This document shows positions 7,173 through 14,018 of a stretch of DNA of 15,973 nt, in pieces (position 1 is the first letter of the stretch; each line of letters opens with the position of its first letter). Made by a program: the position numbers and the translations under genes. The notes under the pieces are model-generated. The model searched no databases. It was not told the origin of the DNA and was given only the letters and a program-made list of their open reading frames with translations. Source of the stretch: Gallionella sp. UBA4737 (GTDB lineage Bacteria > Pseudomonadota > Gammaproteobacteria > Burkholderiales > Gallionellaceae); assembly GCA_002403995.1 (NCBI GenBank), contig DHIV01000026.1:1864-17836 (forward strand), written 5' to 3'.

Positions 7173-8459
7173 TCACACCAAGCAACGCTTATGTTCGATG
7201 TGATATTCGAATTCGTCCCTGAAATGCCTGAGCATGCCCTGTACCGGCCAGACCGCGGCTTCGCCCAATGCGCAGATGGTGCGCCCGGCGATGTTCTCGC
7301 CCACGCTTAACAACAGATCCATATCTTCCTTGCGCCCTTCGCCGTGTTCGATGCGATGCACGATGCGGTACAGCCAGCCGGTGCCTTCGCGGCACGGCGT
7401 GCATTGGCCGCAGGATTCCTCATAATAGAAGTAGGACAAACGTTCCAGCGCGCGCACCATGCAGGTGGTGTCATCCATCACGATCACCGCGCCGGTACCC
7501 AGCATCGAACCCGCCTTGGAAATCGAGTCATAGTCCATGTCCAGATCCATCATGACCTCGCCGGGCAGCACCGGCATCGATGAGCCGCCCGGAATGCAGG
7601 CTTTCAGTTTGCGCCCGCCGCGCATCCCGCCGGCCATTTCCAGCAATTTCCTGAACGGTGTGCCCAACGGCACTTCGAAGTTGCCGGGTTTGTTTACATG
7701 GCCGGAAACGGAGAACAGCTTGGTGCCGCCGTTGTTGGGCCGGCCCAATTGCAGAAATGCCTGGCCGCCGTTCTTGATGATGTAGGGAATGCTGGCAAAG
7801 GTCTCGGTATTGTTGATGGTGGTCGGCTTGCCGTACAGGCCGAAACTGGCAGGGAACGGCGGCTTGAAGCGCGGCTGGCCTTTTTTGCCTTCCAGGGATT
7901 CCAGCAAAGCCGTCTCTTCACCGCAGATGTAAGCGCCATAGCCCAGATGATTGTGCAGGTCGAAACAAAAGTCCGTGCCCAGGATGTTATCGCCGAGATA
8001 ACCGGCGGCGCGCGCCAGTTCGCAGGCTTCTTCCATGCGCTCATAGGCCTCGAAGATTTCGCCGTGCACATAGTTATAGCCGGTCTTCACACCCATCGCA
8101 TAAGCAGCGATGGTCATGCCCTCGATCAGCAGATGCGGGTTGTAACGCATGATGTCCCAGTCCTTGCAGGTGCCCGGCTCACCCTCGTCGGAATTGCAGA
8201 CGATATATTTGTCGCCGGTATAATTCTTCGGCATGAAGCTCCACTTCAGACCTGTCGGGAATCCCGCACCGCCACGCCCGCGCAACGCGGACGACTTGAC
8301 CTCGGCGATGATCTCATCAGGTGTCATCTTTTCGGTCAGCACCTTGCGCAATGCCTGATAGCCGCCCACCTTGAGATAATTTTCCAGCGTCCATGGCTGG
8401 TCGAAATCCATCGTGGTAAAAATGACAGGGCCGTTCATGATTTTTTCAGCGCCGCTCAC
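7173..8459 (-). CDS. nuoF: NADH-quinone oxidoreductase subunit F (NADH- and FMN-binding)
   Basis: 428 residues. The glycine-rich flavin/nucleotide motif GRGGAGFPTGLKWSF (61-75) is followed by SDEGEPGTCKD (90-100) and YICGEETALLESLEGKKGQPR (177-197), both part of the NADH/FMN pocket. The N3 [4Fe-4S] ligands are C350, C353, C356 (ESCGQCTPCREGTGW) and C396 (TICALGEAA). NuoF takes hydride from NADH and passes electrons to the Fe-S chain. The start is GTG 8459, overlapping the nuoE stop as GTGA; an ATG at 8438 (MNGPVIF) is an alternative with a weaker upstream site. The downstream gap to nuoG is long and occupied by a repeat element. Confidence 0.98.
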   Translation of the reverse strand: MSGAEKIMNGPVIFTTMDFDQPWTLENYLKVGGYQALRKVLTEKMTPDEIIAEVKSSALRGRGGAGFPTGLKWSFMPKNYTGDKYIVCNSDEGEPGTCKDWDIMRYNPHLLIEGMTIAAYAMGVKTGYNYVHGEIFEAYERMEEACELARAAGYLGDNILGTDFCFDLHNHLGYGAYICGEETALLESLEGKKGQPRFKPPFPASFGLYGKPTTINNTETFASIPYIIKNGGQAFLQLGRPNNGGTKLFSVSGHVNKPGNFEVPLGTPFRKLLEMAGGMRGGRKLKACIPGGSSMPVLPGEVMMDLDMDYDSISKAGSMLGTGAVIVMDDTTCMVRALERLSYFYYEESCGQCTPCREGTGWLYRIVHRIEHGEGRKEDMDLLLSVGENIAGRTICALGEAAVWPVQGMLRHFRDEFEYHIEHKRCLV

Positions 8460-8935
8460 GATTTATCCAGCTCCGCTAAAATTTGATCGATCTTTCCGGG
8501 TGTCAAACGGCCGCACATTTTTTTATTGTTGATGGTGAACAGCGGCGCATCGGTACACGCCCCCATGCACTCGCCCTCGCGCAAACCGAACTTCCCGTCT
8601 GCAGTCTCCTCGCCAAAATCGATGCCCAGCCTGGATTTAAGATACTCGGCGGTTTCATTGGCGCCGCCCAGTTGGCAGGACAGGTTGGTGCATACCGTGA
8701 TGGTGTGCTTGCCCATCGGCTTGAGGTTATACATATGGTAAAAAGTCGCCACCTCGTACACCGCCATCTGCGGCATGCCCAGATATGACGCGATGTCCGC
8801 CATATCCTCAGTGGCGATCCAGCCCTTTTCATCCTGCACGAAACGCAATGCGGACATCACCGCAGACTGCCTTTGATCAGCAGGATACTTCTTCAACTCA
8901 CGGTTGATCCTGGCTTGTATTTGTTCAGACAACAT
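8456..8935 (-). CDS. nuoE: NADH-quinone oxidoreductase subunit E ([2Fe-2S] N1a)
   Basis: 159 residues, the normal length of the 24-kDa subunit. The thioredoxin-like domain carries the four cluster ligands C82, C87 (CTNLSC) and C123, C127 (GECMGACTDAP). The N-terminal helical part (residues 1-70) contains the conserved EVATFYHMYN. Start ATG 8935 has GGGGTG 6 bases upstream. The gene is 38 bases after nuoD and overlaps the nuoF start by four bases, so E and F are probably translated in a coupled way. Confidence 0.98.
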   Translation of the reverse strand: MLSEQIQARINRELKKYPADQRQSAVMSALRFVQDEKGWIATEDMADIASYLGMPQMAVYEVATFYHMYNLKPMGKHTITVCTNLSCQLGGANETAEYLKSRLGIDFGEETADGKFGLREGECMGACTDAPLFTINNKKMCGRLTPGKIDQILAELDKS

Positions 8936-8973
8936 TCAGAACACCCCGATAAATTTGTTTACAGAAGCATCCA

Positions 8974-10227
8974 TCAACGGTCTACCTCGCCGAAAACGAT
9001 GTCCTGGGTGCCAATGATGGTCACCACATCCGCGATCATATGGCCGCGCGCCATTTCATCCAGCGCGCTGATGTGGGCGAAGCCCGGTGCGCGTATCTTC
9101 ATGCGATAAGGCTTGTTCGCCCCGTCGGAAATGAGGTAAATGCCAAACTCTCCCTTGGGATGTTCGACGGCAGCATAAGCCTCGCCGGCAGGCACATGCA
9201 TCCCTTCGGTGAACAGCTTGAAGTGGTGGATCAGTTCTTCCATGTTTTCCTTCATGGCTTCGCGCAGCGGCGGTGCGAACTTGTGGTTGTCCGTCATCAC
9301 CGGGCCGGGGTTGTGGCGCAGCCAATCGATGCATTGCTGAATGATACGGTTGGACTGGCGCATTTCCTCGACACGCACCAGATAGCGATCATACGAGTCG
9401 CCTTTTGAACCGACCGGAATATCAAAGTCCATACGGTCGTATACTTCATAGGGTTGCTTCTTGCGCAAATCCCATTCCACTCCCGAGCCGCGCAGCATCG
9501 GGCCGGTGAAACCAAGAGCCAGCGCGCGTTCCGGCGTGACCACACCGATGCCCACGGTGCGCTGCTTCCAGATGCGGTTATCCGTCAGCAGGGTCTCATA
9601 TTCATCCACGCACTTGGGAAAGCGGTCGGTAAAGTCTTCCAGAAAATCGAGCAGCGAACCCTGGCGGTTCTCGTTGAGCTTTTTTACCGCTGCGGCATTA
9701 TGGATCTTGGAGGCCTGATATTGCGGCATGCTATCCGGCAGATCGCGATACACACCGCCAGGACGGAAATAGGAGGCATGCAAACGCGCGCCGGACGCGG
9801 CCTCGTACACATCGACCAAGTCTTCGCGCTCGCGGAAGCAATACAGGAATACGGTCATCGCACCAATATCCAGCCCGTGCGCGCCCAGCCACAGCAAGTG
9901 GTTCAGGATGCGGGTGATTTCATCGAACATCACGCGGATGTATTGGGCGCGCAACGGCACTTCGATTCCGGCCAGTTTCTCGACCGCCATCACATAAGCG
10001 TGTTCGTTGCACATCATCGAGACGTAATCCAGCCTGTCCATGTAGGGCAAGGACTGCAGAAATGTTTTGTGCTCGGCAAGTTTTTCGGTGGCGCGATGCA
10101 GCAATCCGATATGCGGATCGGCGCGCTCGATCACCTCGCCGTCCAATTCCAGCACCAGCCGCAATACCCCGTGCGCGGACGGATGCTGCGGCCCAAAATT
10201 CATTGTGTAATTTTTTATTTCCGCCAT
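8974..10227 (-). CDS. nuoD: NADH-quinone oxidoreductase subunit D (49-kDa type)
   Basis: 417 residues, related to the large subunit of NiFe hydrogenases but without metal ligands. The start MAEIKNYTMNFGPQHPSAHGVLRL is the canonical N-terminus, so ATG 10227 is preferred over an upstream in-frame ATG at 10272 that lies in repeat-adjacent spacer. GPQHPSAHG includes the quinone-site histidine loop; PHIGLLHRATEKL follows at about residue 35. The protein is separate from NuoC, unlike the fused NuoCD of E. coli. A repeat-rich spacer of 108 bases separates it from nuoC. Confidence 0.98.
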   Translation of the reverse strand: MAEIKNYTMNFGPQHPSAHGVLRLVLELDGEVIERADPHIGLLHRATEKLAEHKTFLQSLPYMDRLDYVSMMCNEHAYVMAVEKLAGIEVPLRAQYIRVMFDEITRILNHLLWLGAHGLDIGAMTVFLYCFREREDLVDVYEAASGARLHASYFRPGGVYRDLPDSMPQYQASKIHNAAAVKKLNENRQGSLLDFLEDFTDRFPKCVDEYETLLTDNRIWKQRTVGIGVVTPERALALGFTGPMLRGSGVEWDLRKKQPYEVYDRMDFDIPVGSKGDSYDRYLVRVEEMRQSNRIIQQCIDWLRHNPGPVMTDNHKFAPPLREAMKENMEELIHHFKLFTEGMHVPAGEAYAAVEHPKGEFGIYLISDGANKPYRMKIRAPGFAHISALDEMARGHMIADVVTIIGTQDIVFGEVDR

Positions 10228-10254
10228 AGCCTTGCCTAATTCATTGAAACAGGG

Positions 10255-10332
10255 ACAAGATACAAGGCACAAGAGGAAAGGAAAACCTTGAACCTTGAAC
10301 CTTTTACCTTGAATCTTGTACCTTGCATCTTC
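10255..10332. repeat. Heptanucleotide-periodic imperfect inverted repeat between nuoC and nuoD
   Basis: The plus strand reads as a chain of 7-base units: CAAGATA, CAAGGCA, CAAGAGG, a 9-base purine spacer, then CCTTGAA, CCTTGAA, CCTTTTA, CCTTGAA, TCTTGTA, CCTTGCA. The left half is the reverse complement of the right: the 17 bases at 10259-10275 match the complement of the 3' units with two mismatches. It could form a long stem in nuo mRNA. The period and symmetry suggest slippage of a simple heptamer followed by inversion, or a known class of heptamer repeat. No coding role is apparent. Confidence 0.8.
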
Positions 10333-10335
10333 ATT

Positions 10336-11001
10336 TCAGCCATTGCCACGCTCCAAGTTACTAGCGTAATTCTCTTCGCGCACGATGCGCGGCGTTACCT
10401 CGCGCGGCTCGATCGAGACCGGCTGATACACCACACGCTGTTGTACCGGGTCATAGCGCATCTCCACATTGCCGGACAGCGGGAAATCCTTGCGGAACGG
10501 GTTGCCGACAAAACCATAGTCGGTCAGGATGCGGCGCAGATCGGGGTGTCCGGTGAACACGATGCCATACAGATCGAAGGCTTCGCGCTCATACCAGTTG
10601 GCGGACGGCCAGATATCGATCACCGATTCCAGCACCGGGAAGTCATCGTCCTCGGCAAAGATGCGCACACGGATGCGCGCGTTATGCTTCACCGAAAGCA
10701 GGTTATAGACGGTTGCAAAGCGATTGGGGTGCGCGGCTGTGTCGTCCGGGGCGATGTCAGATCTGAAGTAGGCGCCGCCTTCGGAAATATCGCTGCCATA
10801 AGTGGAGTAATCGACCCCGCACAGATCGATCAATTGCTCGAAGCGCAACTCTGCTGCATCACGCAGGCGGGCCAGCACATCCAGCATGCCGGCAGCCCTG
10901 GCCACGACGGTCAACTCTCCCAGTCTTTCTTCCACGCTGGACAGCTTGTCGCCAAGCAAATTTGTCAGATTAGTACGCAAGGTACCCAGATCAGCAGCCA
11001 T
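10336..11001 (-). CDS. nuoC: NADH-quinone oxidoreductase subunit C (30-kDa type)
   Basis: 221 residues. The 30-kDa subunit signature is clear: WYEREAFDLYGIVFTGHPDLRRILTDYGFVGNPFRKDFP at about residues 137-175. NuoC is a peripheral-arm scaffold beside NuoD and has no cofactor. A segment near residues 69-95 (GSDISEGGAYFRSDIAPDDT) looks like a lineage-specific loop. Start ATG 11001 lies 8 bases after the nuoB stop. The TGA stop sits directly against the heptamer repeat that precedes nuoD. Confidence 0.97.
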   Translation of the reverse strand: MAADLGTLRTNLTNLLGDKLSSVEERLGELTVVARAAGMLDVLARLRDAAELRFEQLIDLCGVDYSTYGSDISEGGAYFRSDIAPDDTAAHPNRFATVYNLLSVKHNARIRVRIFAEDDDFPVLESVIDIWPSANWYEREAFDLYGIVFTGHPDLRRILTDYGFVGNPFRKDFPLSGNVEMRYDPVQQRVVYQPVSIEPREVTPRIVREENYASNLERGNG

Positions 11002-11009
11002 AGTTCTTC

Positions 11010-11486
11010 CTAGCGTGCAATGGTATTGGTGCGTTTGATCTTGTTCTGCAACTGGATGATGCCAAACAGCAGAGCCTCGGCAGTCGGCGGGCAGCCCGGC
11101 ACATACACATCCACCGGCACGATGCGATCACAGCCGCGCACCACCGAATAGGAATAGTGATAATAGCCGCCGCCATTCGCACAGGAACCCATCGAGATTA
11201 CCCAGCGCGGCTCGGCCATCTGGTCGTAGACCTTGCGCAAGGCGGGAGCCATCTTGTTGCACAGTGTTCCGGCCACGATCATCACATCCGATTGACGCGG
11301 ACTGGGACGGAACACCACGCCGAAGCGATCGAGATCATAACGTGCCGCGCCGGCATGCATCATTTCCACCGCGCAACACGCCAAACCGAAAGTCATCGGC
11401 CACAGCGAGCCGGTGCGCGTGTAATTGATGATAGTGTCGAGTGTCGTAGTAACGACACCTTTTTCCAGAACGCCCTCAATGCCCAT
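11010..11486 (-). CDS. nuoB: NADH-quinone oxidoreductase subunit B (cluster N2)
   Basis: 158 residues, PSST-type. Likely N2 ligands are the adjacent C37-C38 (LACCAVEMMH), C102 (GSCANGGGYYHYSYS) and C132 (VYVPGCPPTAEALL). N2 is the terminal cluster that reduces quinone at the NuoB/NuoD interface. The start MGIEGVLEKG at 11486 is the family start and has TGGAGG 6 bases upstream. An in-frame ATG at 11507 would add seven atypical residues. It is followed closely by nuoC but separated from nuoA by an unusual 231-base spacer. Confidence 0.98.
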   Translation of the reverse strand: MGIEGVLEKGVVTTTLDTIINYTRTGSLWPMTFGLACCAVEMMHAGAARYDLDRFGVVFRPSPRQSDVMIVAGTLCNKMAPALRKVYDQMAEPRWVISMGSCANGGGYYHYSYSVVRGCDRIVPVDVYVPGCPPTAEALLFGIIQLQNKIKRTNTIAR

Positions 11487-11556
11487 GACCGACCTCCAGC
11501 AAACCATGACCCGGCGAATTTATACCGCCCGGCAGCAACCGAACACGGACAACATG

Positions 11557-11601
11557 CACGGGCGATCGCATCCCCGCTGCGCGGGGCCCCTGCTCACTGC
11601 T
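11557..11601. repeat. 45-bp hairpin repeat, copy 1 (nuoA–nuoB spacer)
   Basis: Minus-strand unit begins AGCAGTGAGCAGGGG and contains CCCCGC-GCA-GCGGGG, a perfect 6-bp stem with a 3-base loop. It matches copy 2 at 11666-11710 at 40 of 45 positions; four of the five differences are transitions at its 3' end. The two copies are direct repeats offset by 109 bases. Confidence 0.85.
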
Positions 11602-11665
11602 TGCCGCCGCCTCCGATAGCCTTGGCGAAATTTCCAAAAACATCGTGTCGGCGCCCAGCGGCACT

Positions 11666-11710
11666 CGCGGACGGTCACATCCCCGCTGCGCGGGGCCCCT
11701 GCTCCCTGCT
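11666..11710. repeat. 45-bp hairpin repeat, copy 2 (next to nuoA stop)
   Basis: Second copy of the unit, beginning AGCAGGGAGCAGGGG on the minus strand and starting seven bases after the nuoA TAG (11720-11718). It has the same CCCCGC/GCGGGG stem. In mRNA the two copies would give two strong GC hairpins between nuoA and nuoB, possible sites of pausing, RNA stabilisation or processing. No T-run follows either stem, so they are not standard terminators. Confidence 0.85.
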
Positions 11711-11717
11711 CGTGCTG

Positions 11718-12074
11718 CTACTCCCATTCCAGCGCCCCTTTCATCCATTCGTAGATAAAGCCCACCACCAGGATGGCCAGAAAGATCATCATGGAGACGA
11801 AGCCGAAGGTACCGATCTCCTTGAGCACGATCGCCCAGGGAAATAGAAAGGCAATTTCAAGATCAAAGAGTATGAACAGGATGGCAACGAGGTAATAACG
11901 CACATCGAATTTCATGCGCGCGTCTTCAAAAGCCTCAAAACCACACTCATAAGGAGACAATTTTTTGCTGTCCGGCCGGTTGGGAGCCACCAGCTTGCCC
12001 AGTATTACGGGAACTACGCCCATCGCGATACCGACACAGATGAACAGCAGCACCGGAAAATAATTTTCCAACAT
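11718..12074 (-). CDS. nuoA: NADH-quinone oxidoreductase subunit A
   Basis: 118 residues with three predicted helices, the normal size. Conserved features include the loop SPYECGFEAFEDARMKFDVRYYL (residues ~40-62), which contacts the quinone site, and the helix LFDLEIAFLFPWA with its membrane acidic pair. First gene of the nuo operon. ATG 12074 has GAGAGG 5 bases upstream. It lies 100 bases after tRNA-Leu. That gap holds a 7-bp hairpin (12147-12166, one G-U pair) and an A/T-rich tract (12112-12134), but I cannot assign a confident promoter. Confidence 0.97.
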   Translation of the reverse strand: MLENYFPVLLFICVGIAMGVVPVILGKLVAPNRPDSKKLSPYECGFEAFEDARMKFDVRYYLVAILFILFDLEIAFLFPWAIVLKEIGTFGFVSMMIFLAILVVGFIYEWMKGALEWE

Positions 12075-12174
12075 TGGAACCTCTCCCCCTCTGCGAATGA
12101 TTCATGAGCTAATTCAGAATTATTTATTATTATTCGTCTTATCCTGCTGACACGCCTGAGTGCCAGTATATCCT

Positions 12175-12261
<87 letters not shown>

Positions 12262-12275
12262 AATATTGCTACAAA

Positions 12276-12635
12276 TTATTTTGGAATATCCCTGGACTTC
12301 GAGTCGTCGACGGGGCTAGTTTCTGCCGGACTGGCCGCAGGCGCGACTGGAACCGTTTGTGTGGTAGCCGGATTCACCTTGTCCATTACCCCTTCTTGCT
12401 GCGCGGGATGGGAATAGATATATGTCAGCGACAAGCTGGTAATAAAGAACAGCGTCGCGGCAACTGCCGTGCTGCGGCTGAGAAAATTTGCGGAACCGCT
12501 GGAACCGAACAGACTGCCTGCCGAACCCGTGCCAAACGCTGCGCCCATGTCAGCTCCTTTGCCATGTTGCATCAACACCAGACCGATCAACACCACTGCC
12601 GTCAAAACGTGTACAACCCAAACTAATGTTTCCAC
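12276..12635 (-). CDS. secG: Preprotein translocase subunit SecG
   Basis: 119 residues. Two transmembrane helices (VVHVLTAVVLIGLVLM at residues 7-22 and TAVAATLFFITSLSLTYIY around 56-74) flank the conserved cytoplasmic loop QHGKGADMGAAFGTGSAGSLFGSSGSANFLSR. SecG joins SecY and SecE in the inner-membrane channel and aids SecA-driven export. The C-terminal 45 residues are low-complexity, rich in Pro, Ala, Thr and Ser. The start is GTG 12635, with GGGAG about 7 bases upstream. It lies between tpiA and tRNA-Leu, its usual position in betaproteobacteria. Confidence 0.97.
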   Translation of the reverse strand: METLVWVVHVLTAVVLIGLVLMQHGKGADMGAAFGTGSAGSLFGSSGSANFLSRSTAVAATLFFITSLSLTYIYSHPAQQEGVMDKVNPATTQTVPVAPAASPAETSPVDDSKSRDIPK

Positions 12636-12721
12636 TCACTGCTCCCACACTACACCACTGACAAAATCAAATCCGCCCAGGACGAAAAACCTTATGATGA
12701 AACAACTAGCCATTCCATTAG

Positions 12722-12750
12722 GCTGTCAAAATACAACAGCCAAGTGGCTG
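12722..12750 (-). terminator. Weak intrinsic terminator or alternative hairpin after tpiA
   Basis: Directly after the tpiA stop, the minus strand reads CAGCC-ACTT-GGCTG (12750-12737) followed by a U-rich run, TTGTATTTTG. This resembles a weak Rho-independent terminator. The 3' half of that stem can instead pair with ACAGCC downstream (12726-12721) to form GGCTGT/ACAGCC, so the two stems are mutually exclusive. The stem is only 5 bp, so partial read-through into secG is likely. Confidence 0.35.
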
Positions 12751-12751
12751 G

Positions 12752-13510
12752 TTATGTCCGGGCACCCGCACTACATATCGCCAAAAACTCATCGGCCACC
12801 AGAGAGGCGCCGCCAATCAGGCCGCCGTCAATATCCGGCATTGCGAACAATTCCGCCGCATTGTTCGCCTTCACGCTGCCGCCGTAGAGTATACACAATC
12901 CGGACGCGATTTTACCATCATGAGATGCAACGCGCTGCCTTATAAACGCATGTACCGCCTGTGCTTGCGCAGAAGTCGCGGTTTTGCCGGTGCCGATCGC
13001 CCATACCGGCTCGTAAGCCACTACCGCGTTGCGCAAAGCCTGCACACCGCCCAACTGGATCAGCGCATCCAATTGTTCGGAAACCACCTGCTCGGTCACT
13101 CCGCTTTCGCGCTGCTGCAGCGATTCGCCGACACACAGAATAGGAATCAACCCTGCCTTTTGTGCGGTCAAAAATTTCTCTGCCACCAGATGGCTGCTCT
13201 CGCCATAATAAGCTCGCCGCTCCGAGTGCCCGACGATCACATGGCTACAGCCGAAATCGCGCAACATCGCAGCCGACACCTCGCCGGTATATGCGCCCTT
13301 GTCCAGCTGATGCACATTCTGCGCGCCCCACTTGACTGAGCTGCCGGACAGTTTTTGTTGCGCCTGGGCCAAATAAGGGAACGGCACACAAACCGCGCAG
13401 TCGACACCAGGCATCGCCACCACCCCGCTGCGCACTGCATCCAGCAATTCGGCGTTTTGAGCAAGGCCGCCATGCATCTTCCAATTTCCAGCAACCAATT
13501 TGCGACGCAT
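12752..13510 (-). CDS. tpiA: Triosephosphate isomerase
   Basis: 252 residues, normal for this (βα)8 barrel, which interconverts dihydroxyacetone phosphate and glyceraldehyde 3-phosphate in glycolysis/gluconeogenesis and carbon fixation cycles. Catalytic residues are visible: N9 and K11 in GNWKMHG, H95 in VIVGHSERR, and E167 in AYEPVWAIGTGKTA. The flexible phosphate-gripping loop is VWAIGTGKTA, and the phosphate site LYGGSVK lies at 208-214. The start is ATG 13510 (MRRKLVAGNWK), just before the first β-strand. An upstream in-frame ATG at 13543 would lie inside the predicted -10 promoter box. It is first in the tpiA-secG-tRNA-Leu-nuo run. Confidence 0.97.
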   Translation of the reverse strand: MRRKLVAGNWKMHGGLAQNAELLDAVRSGVVAMPGVDCAVCVPFPYLAQAQQKLSGSSVKWGAQNVHQLDKGAYTGEVSAAMLRDFGCSHVIVGHSERRAYYGESSHLVAEKFLTAQKAGLIPILCVGESLQQRESGVTEQVVSEQLDALIQLGGVQALRNAVVAYEPVWAIGTGKTATSAQAQAVHAFIRQRVASHDGKIASGLCILYGGSVKANNAAELFAMPDIDGGLIGGASLVADEFLAICSAGART

Positions 13511-13542
13511 CGTTATCAATCCGCTTGGCATCAAAGCGCGCA

Positions 13543-13571
13543 ATGCTACCTGCGAACACTCGGGTGGTCAA
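13543..13571 (-). promoter_or_regulatory. Candidate sigma-70 promoter of tpiA
   Basis: On the minus strand TTGACC (13571-13566) and TAGCAT (13548-13543) are separated by exactly 17 bases, matching five and four of six consensus bases. Transcription would start near 13536, about 26 bases before the tpiA ATG. It could also feed secG, the tRNA and nuo. Prediction only. Confidence 0.5.
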
Positions 13572-13915
13572 TGAAACAAACCTGAAACAAAATGGGGCAT
13601 TCGCTTAAAGCCAGAGCAGGTGCACGCTGCGATGTGGCAGAATGAGCCTTGCAGAAATCCCCGCCGATGAGGCCTATGGCAAGCCTGTACCGTGATGAAC
13701 TGCCCGGCATTGTATTCGAAGAACCGGAAAGGTTTGAGCCTGATGCCGAGAATGCCGGCATCGAGATATTCGACACTGCTTACCTTGGACAAACGCGGAT
13801 TTAATATATAATCAATACATCTTAATGTCCGTTCGTGGCCGTACCAGCCGCAAAGCTCAACCAAGTTGAAAAACTCGGTGAAGAGCATTCGGACAGGCCT
13901 GGAATCGGCGGGCAT
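13568..13915 (-). pseudogene. Possible remnant of an FAD-binding (ferredoxin reductase-like) oxidoreductase
   Basis: An open frame of 115 codons in which only residues ~44-77 (13685-13786) look like a known fold: KVSSVEYLDAGILGIRLKP followed by FEYNAGQFITVQ, similar to the first strands of the FNR-type FAD domain (LRLRP…F.Y.AGQF). The expected RSYSxAS flavin motif does not follow in this or the neighbouring frame. The ends are unlike the family and Cys/His/Arg-rich. The frame runs through predicted promoters at both ends. I read it as a decayed fragment, or chance coding. Weak evidence from pattern recognition only. Confidence 0.3.
13785..13823 (+). promoter_or_regulatory. Candidate nsrR promoter with overlapping partial NsrR operator
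   Basis: A perfect TATAAT (13807-13812) is preceded at 16 bases by TTGGAC (13785-13790), or at 15 bases by TGGACA. Over and just after the -10, at 13801-13823, the sequence fits the NsrR operator AAGATGYATTTNAAATRCATCTT: the right half CAATACATCTT matches 10 of 11 positions, while the left half is weak (5 of 11). Transcription would start near 13819, inside the operator, which suits autorepression. It would leave a leader of about 200 bases before nsrR. Confidence 0.45.
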
Positions 13916-14018
13916 GTAAAACTGGGAAAATCAGATGGAAATTTTGAGCCGGATGCCCGGTGCGGCAATCGCGCCCGTTACAGGATTTCAATACCCCGTT
14001 AACCCGGAAAGGTAGGAA

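Noticed and set aside
10255..10332. CRISPR-like array
   Set aside because: Units are 7 bases with no spacers between them; this is a simple periodic inverted repeat.
11476..11748. Minus-strand 90-codon frame filling the nuoA–nuoB spacer
   Set aside because: It overlaps the nuoA end, consists largely of the two hairpin repeats read in different frames, and has no ribosome site or known motif.
12075..12174. Dedicated nuo promoter between tRNA-Leu and nuoA
   Set aside because: An AATAAT-rich tract is present, but no acceptable -35 lies at proper spacing; a promoter here is likely but not demonstrable from sequence.
12636..12751. Separate secG promoter starting from the perfect TTGACA in the tpiA–secG gap
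   Set aside because: No -10-like hexamer lies 15-19 bases downstream on the minus strand.
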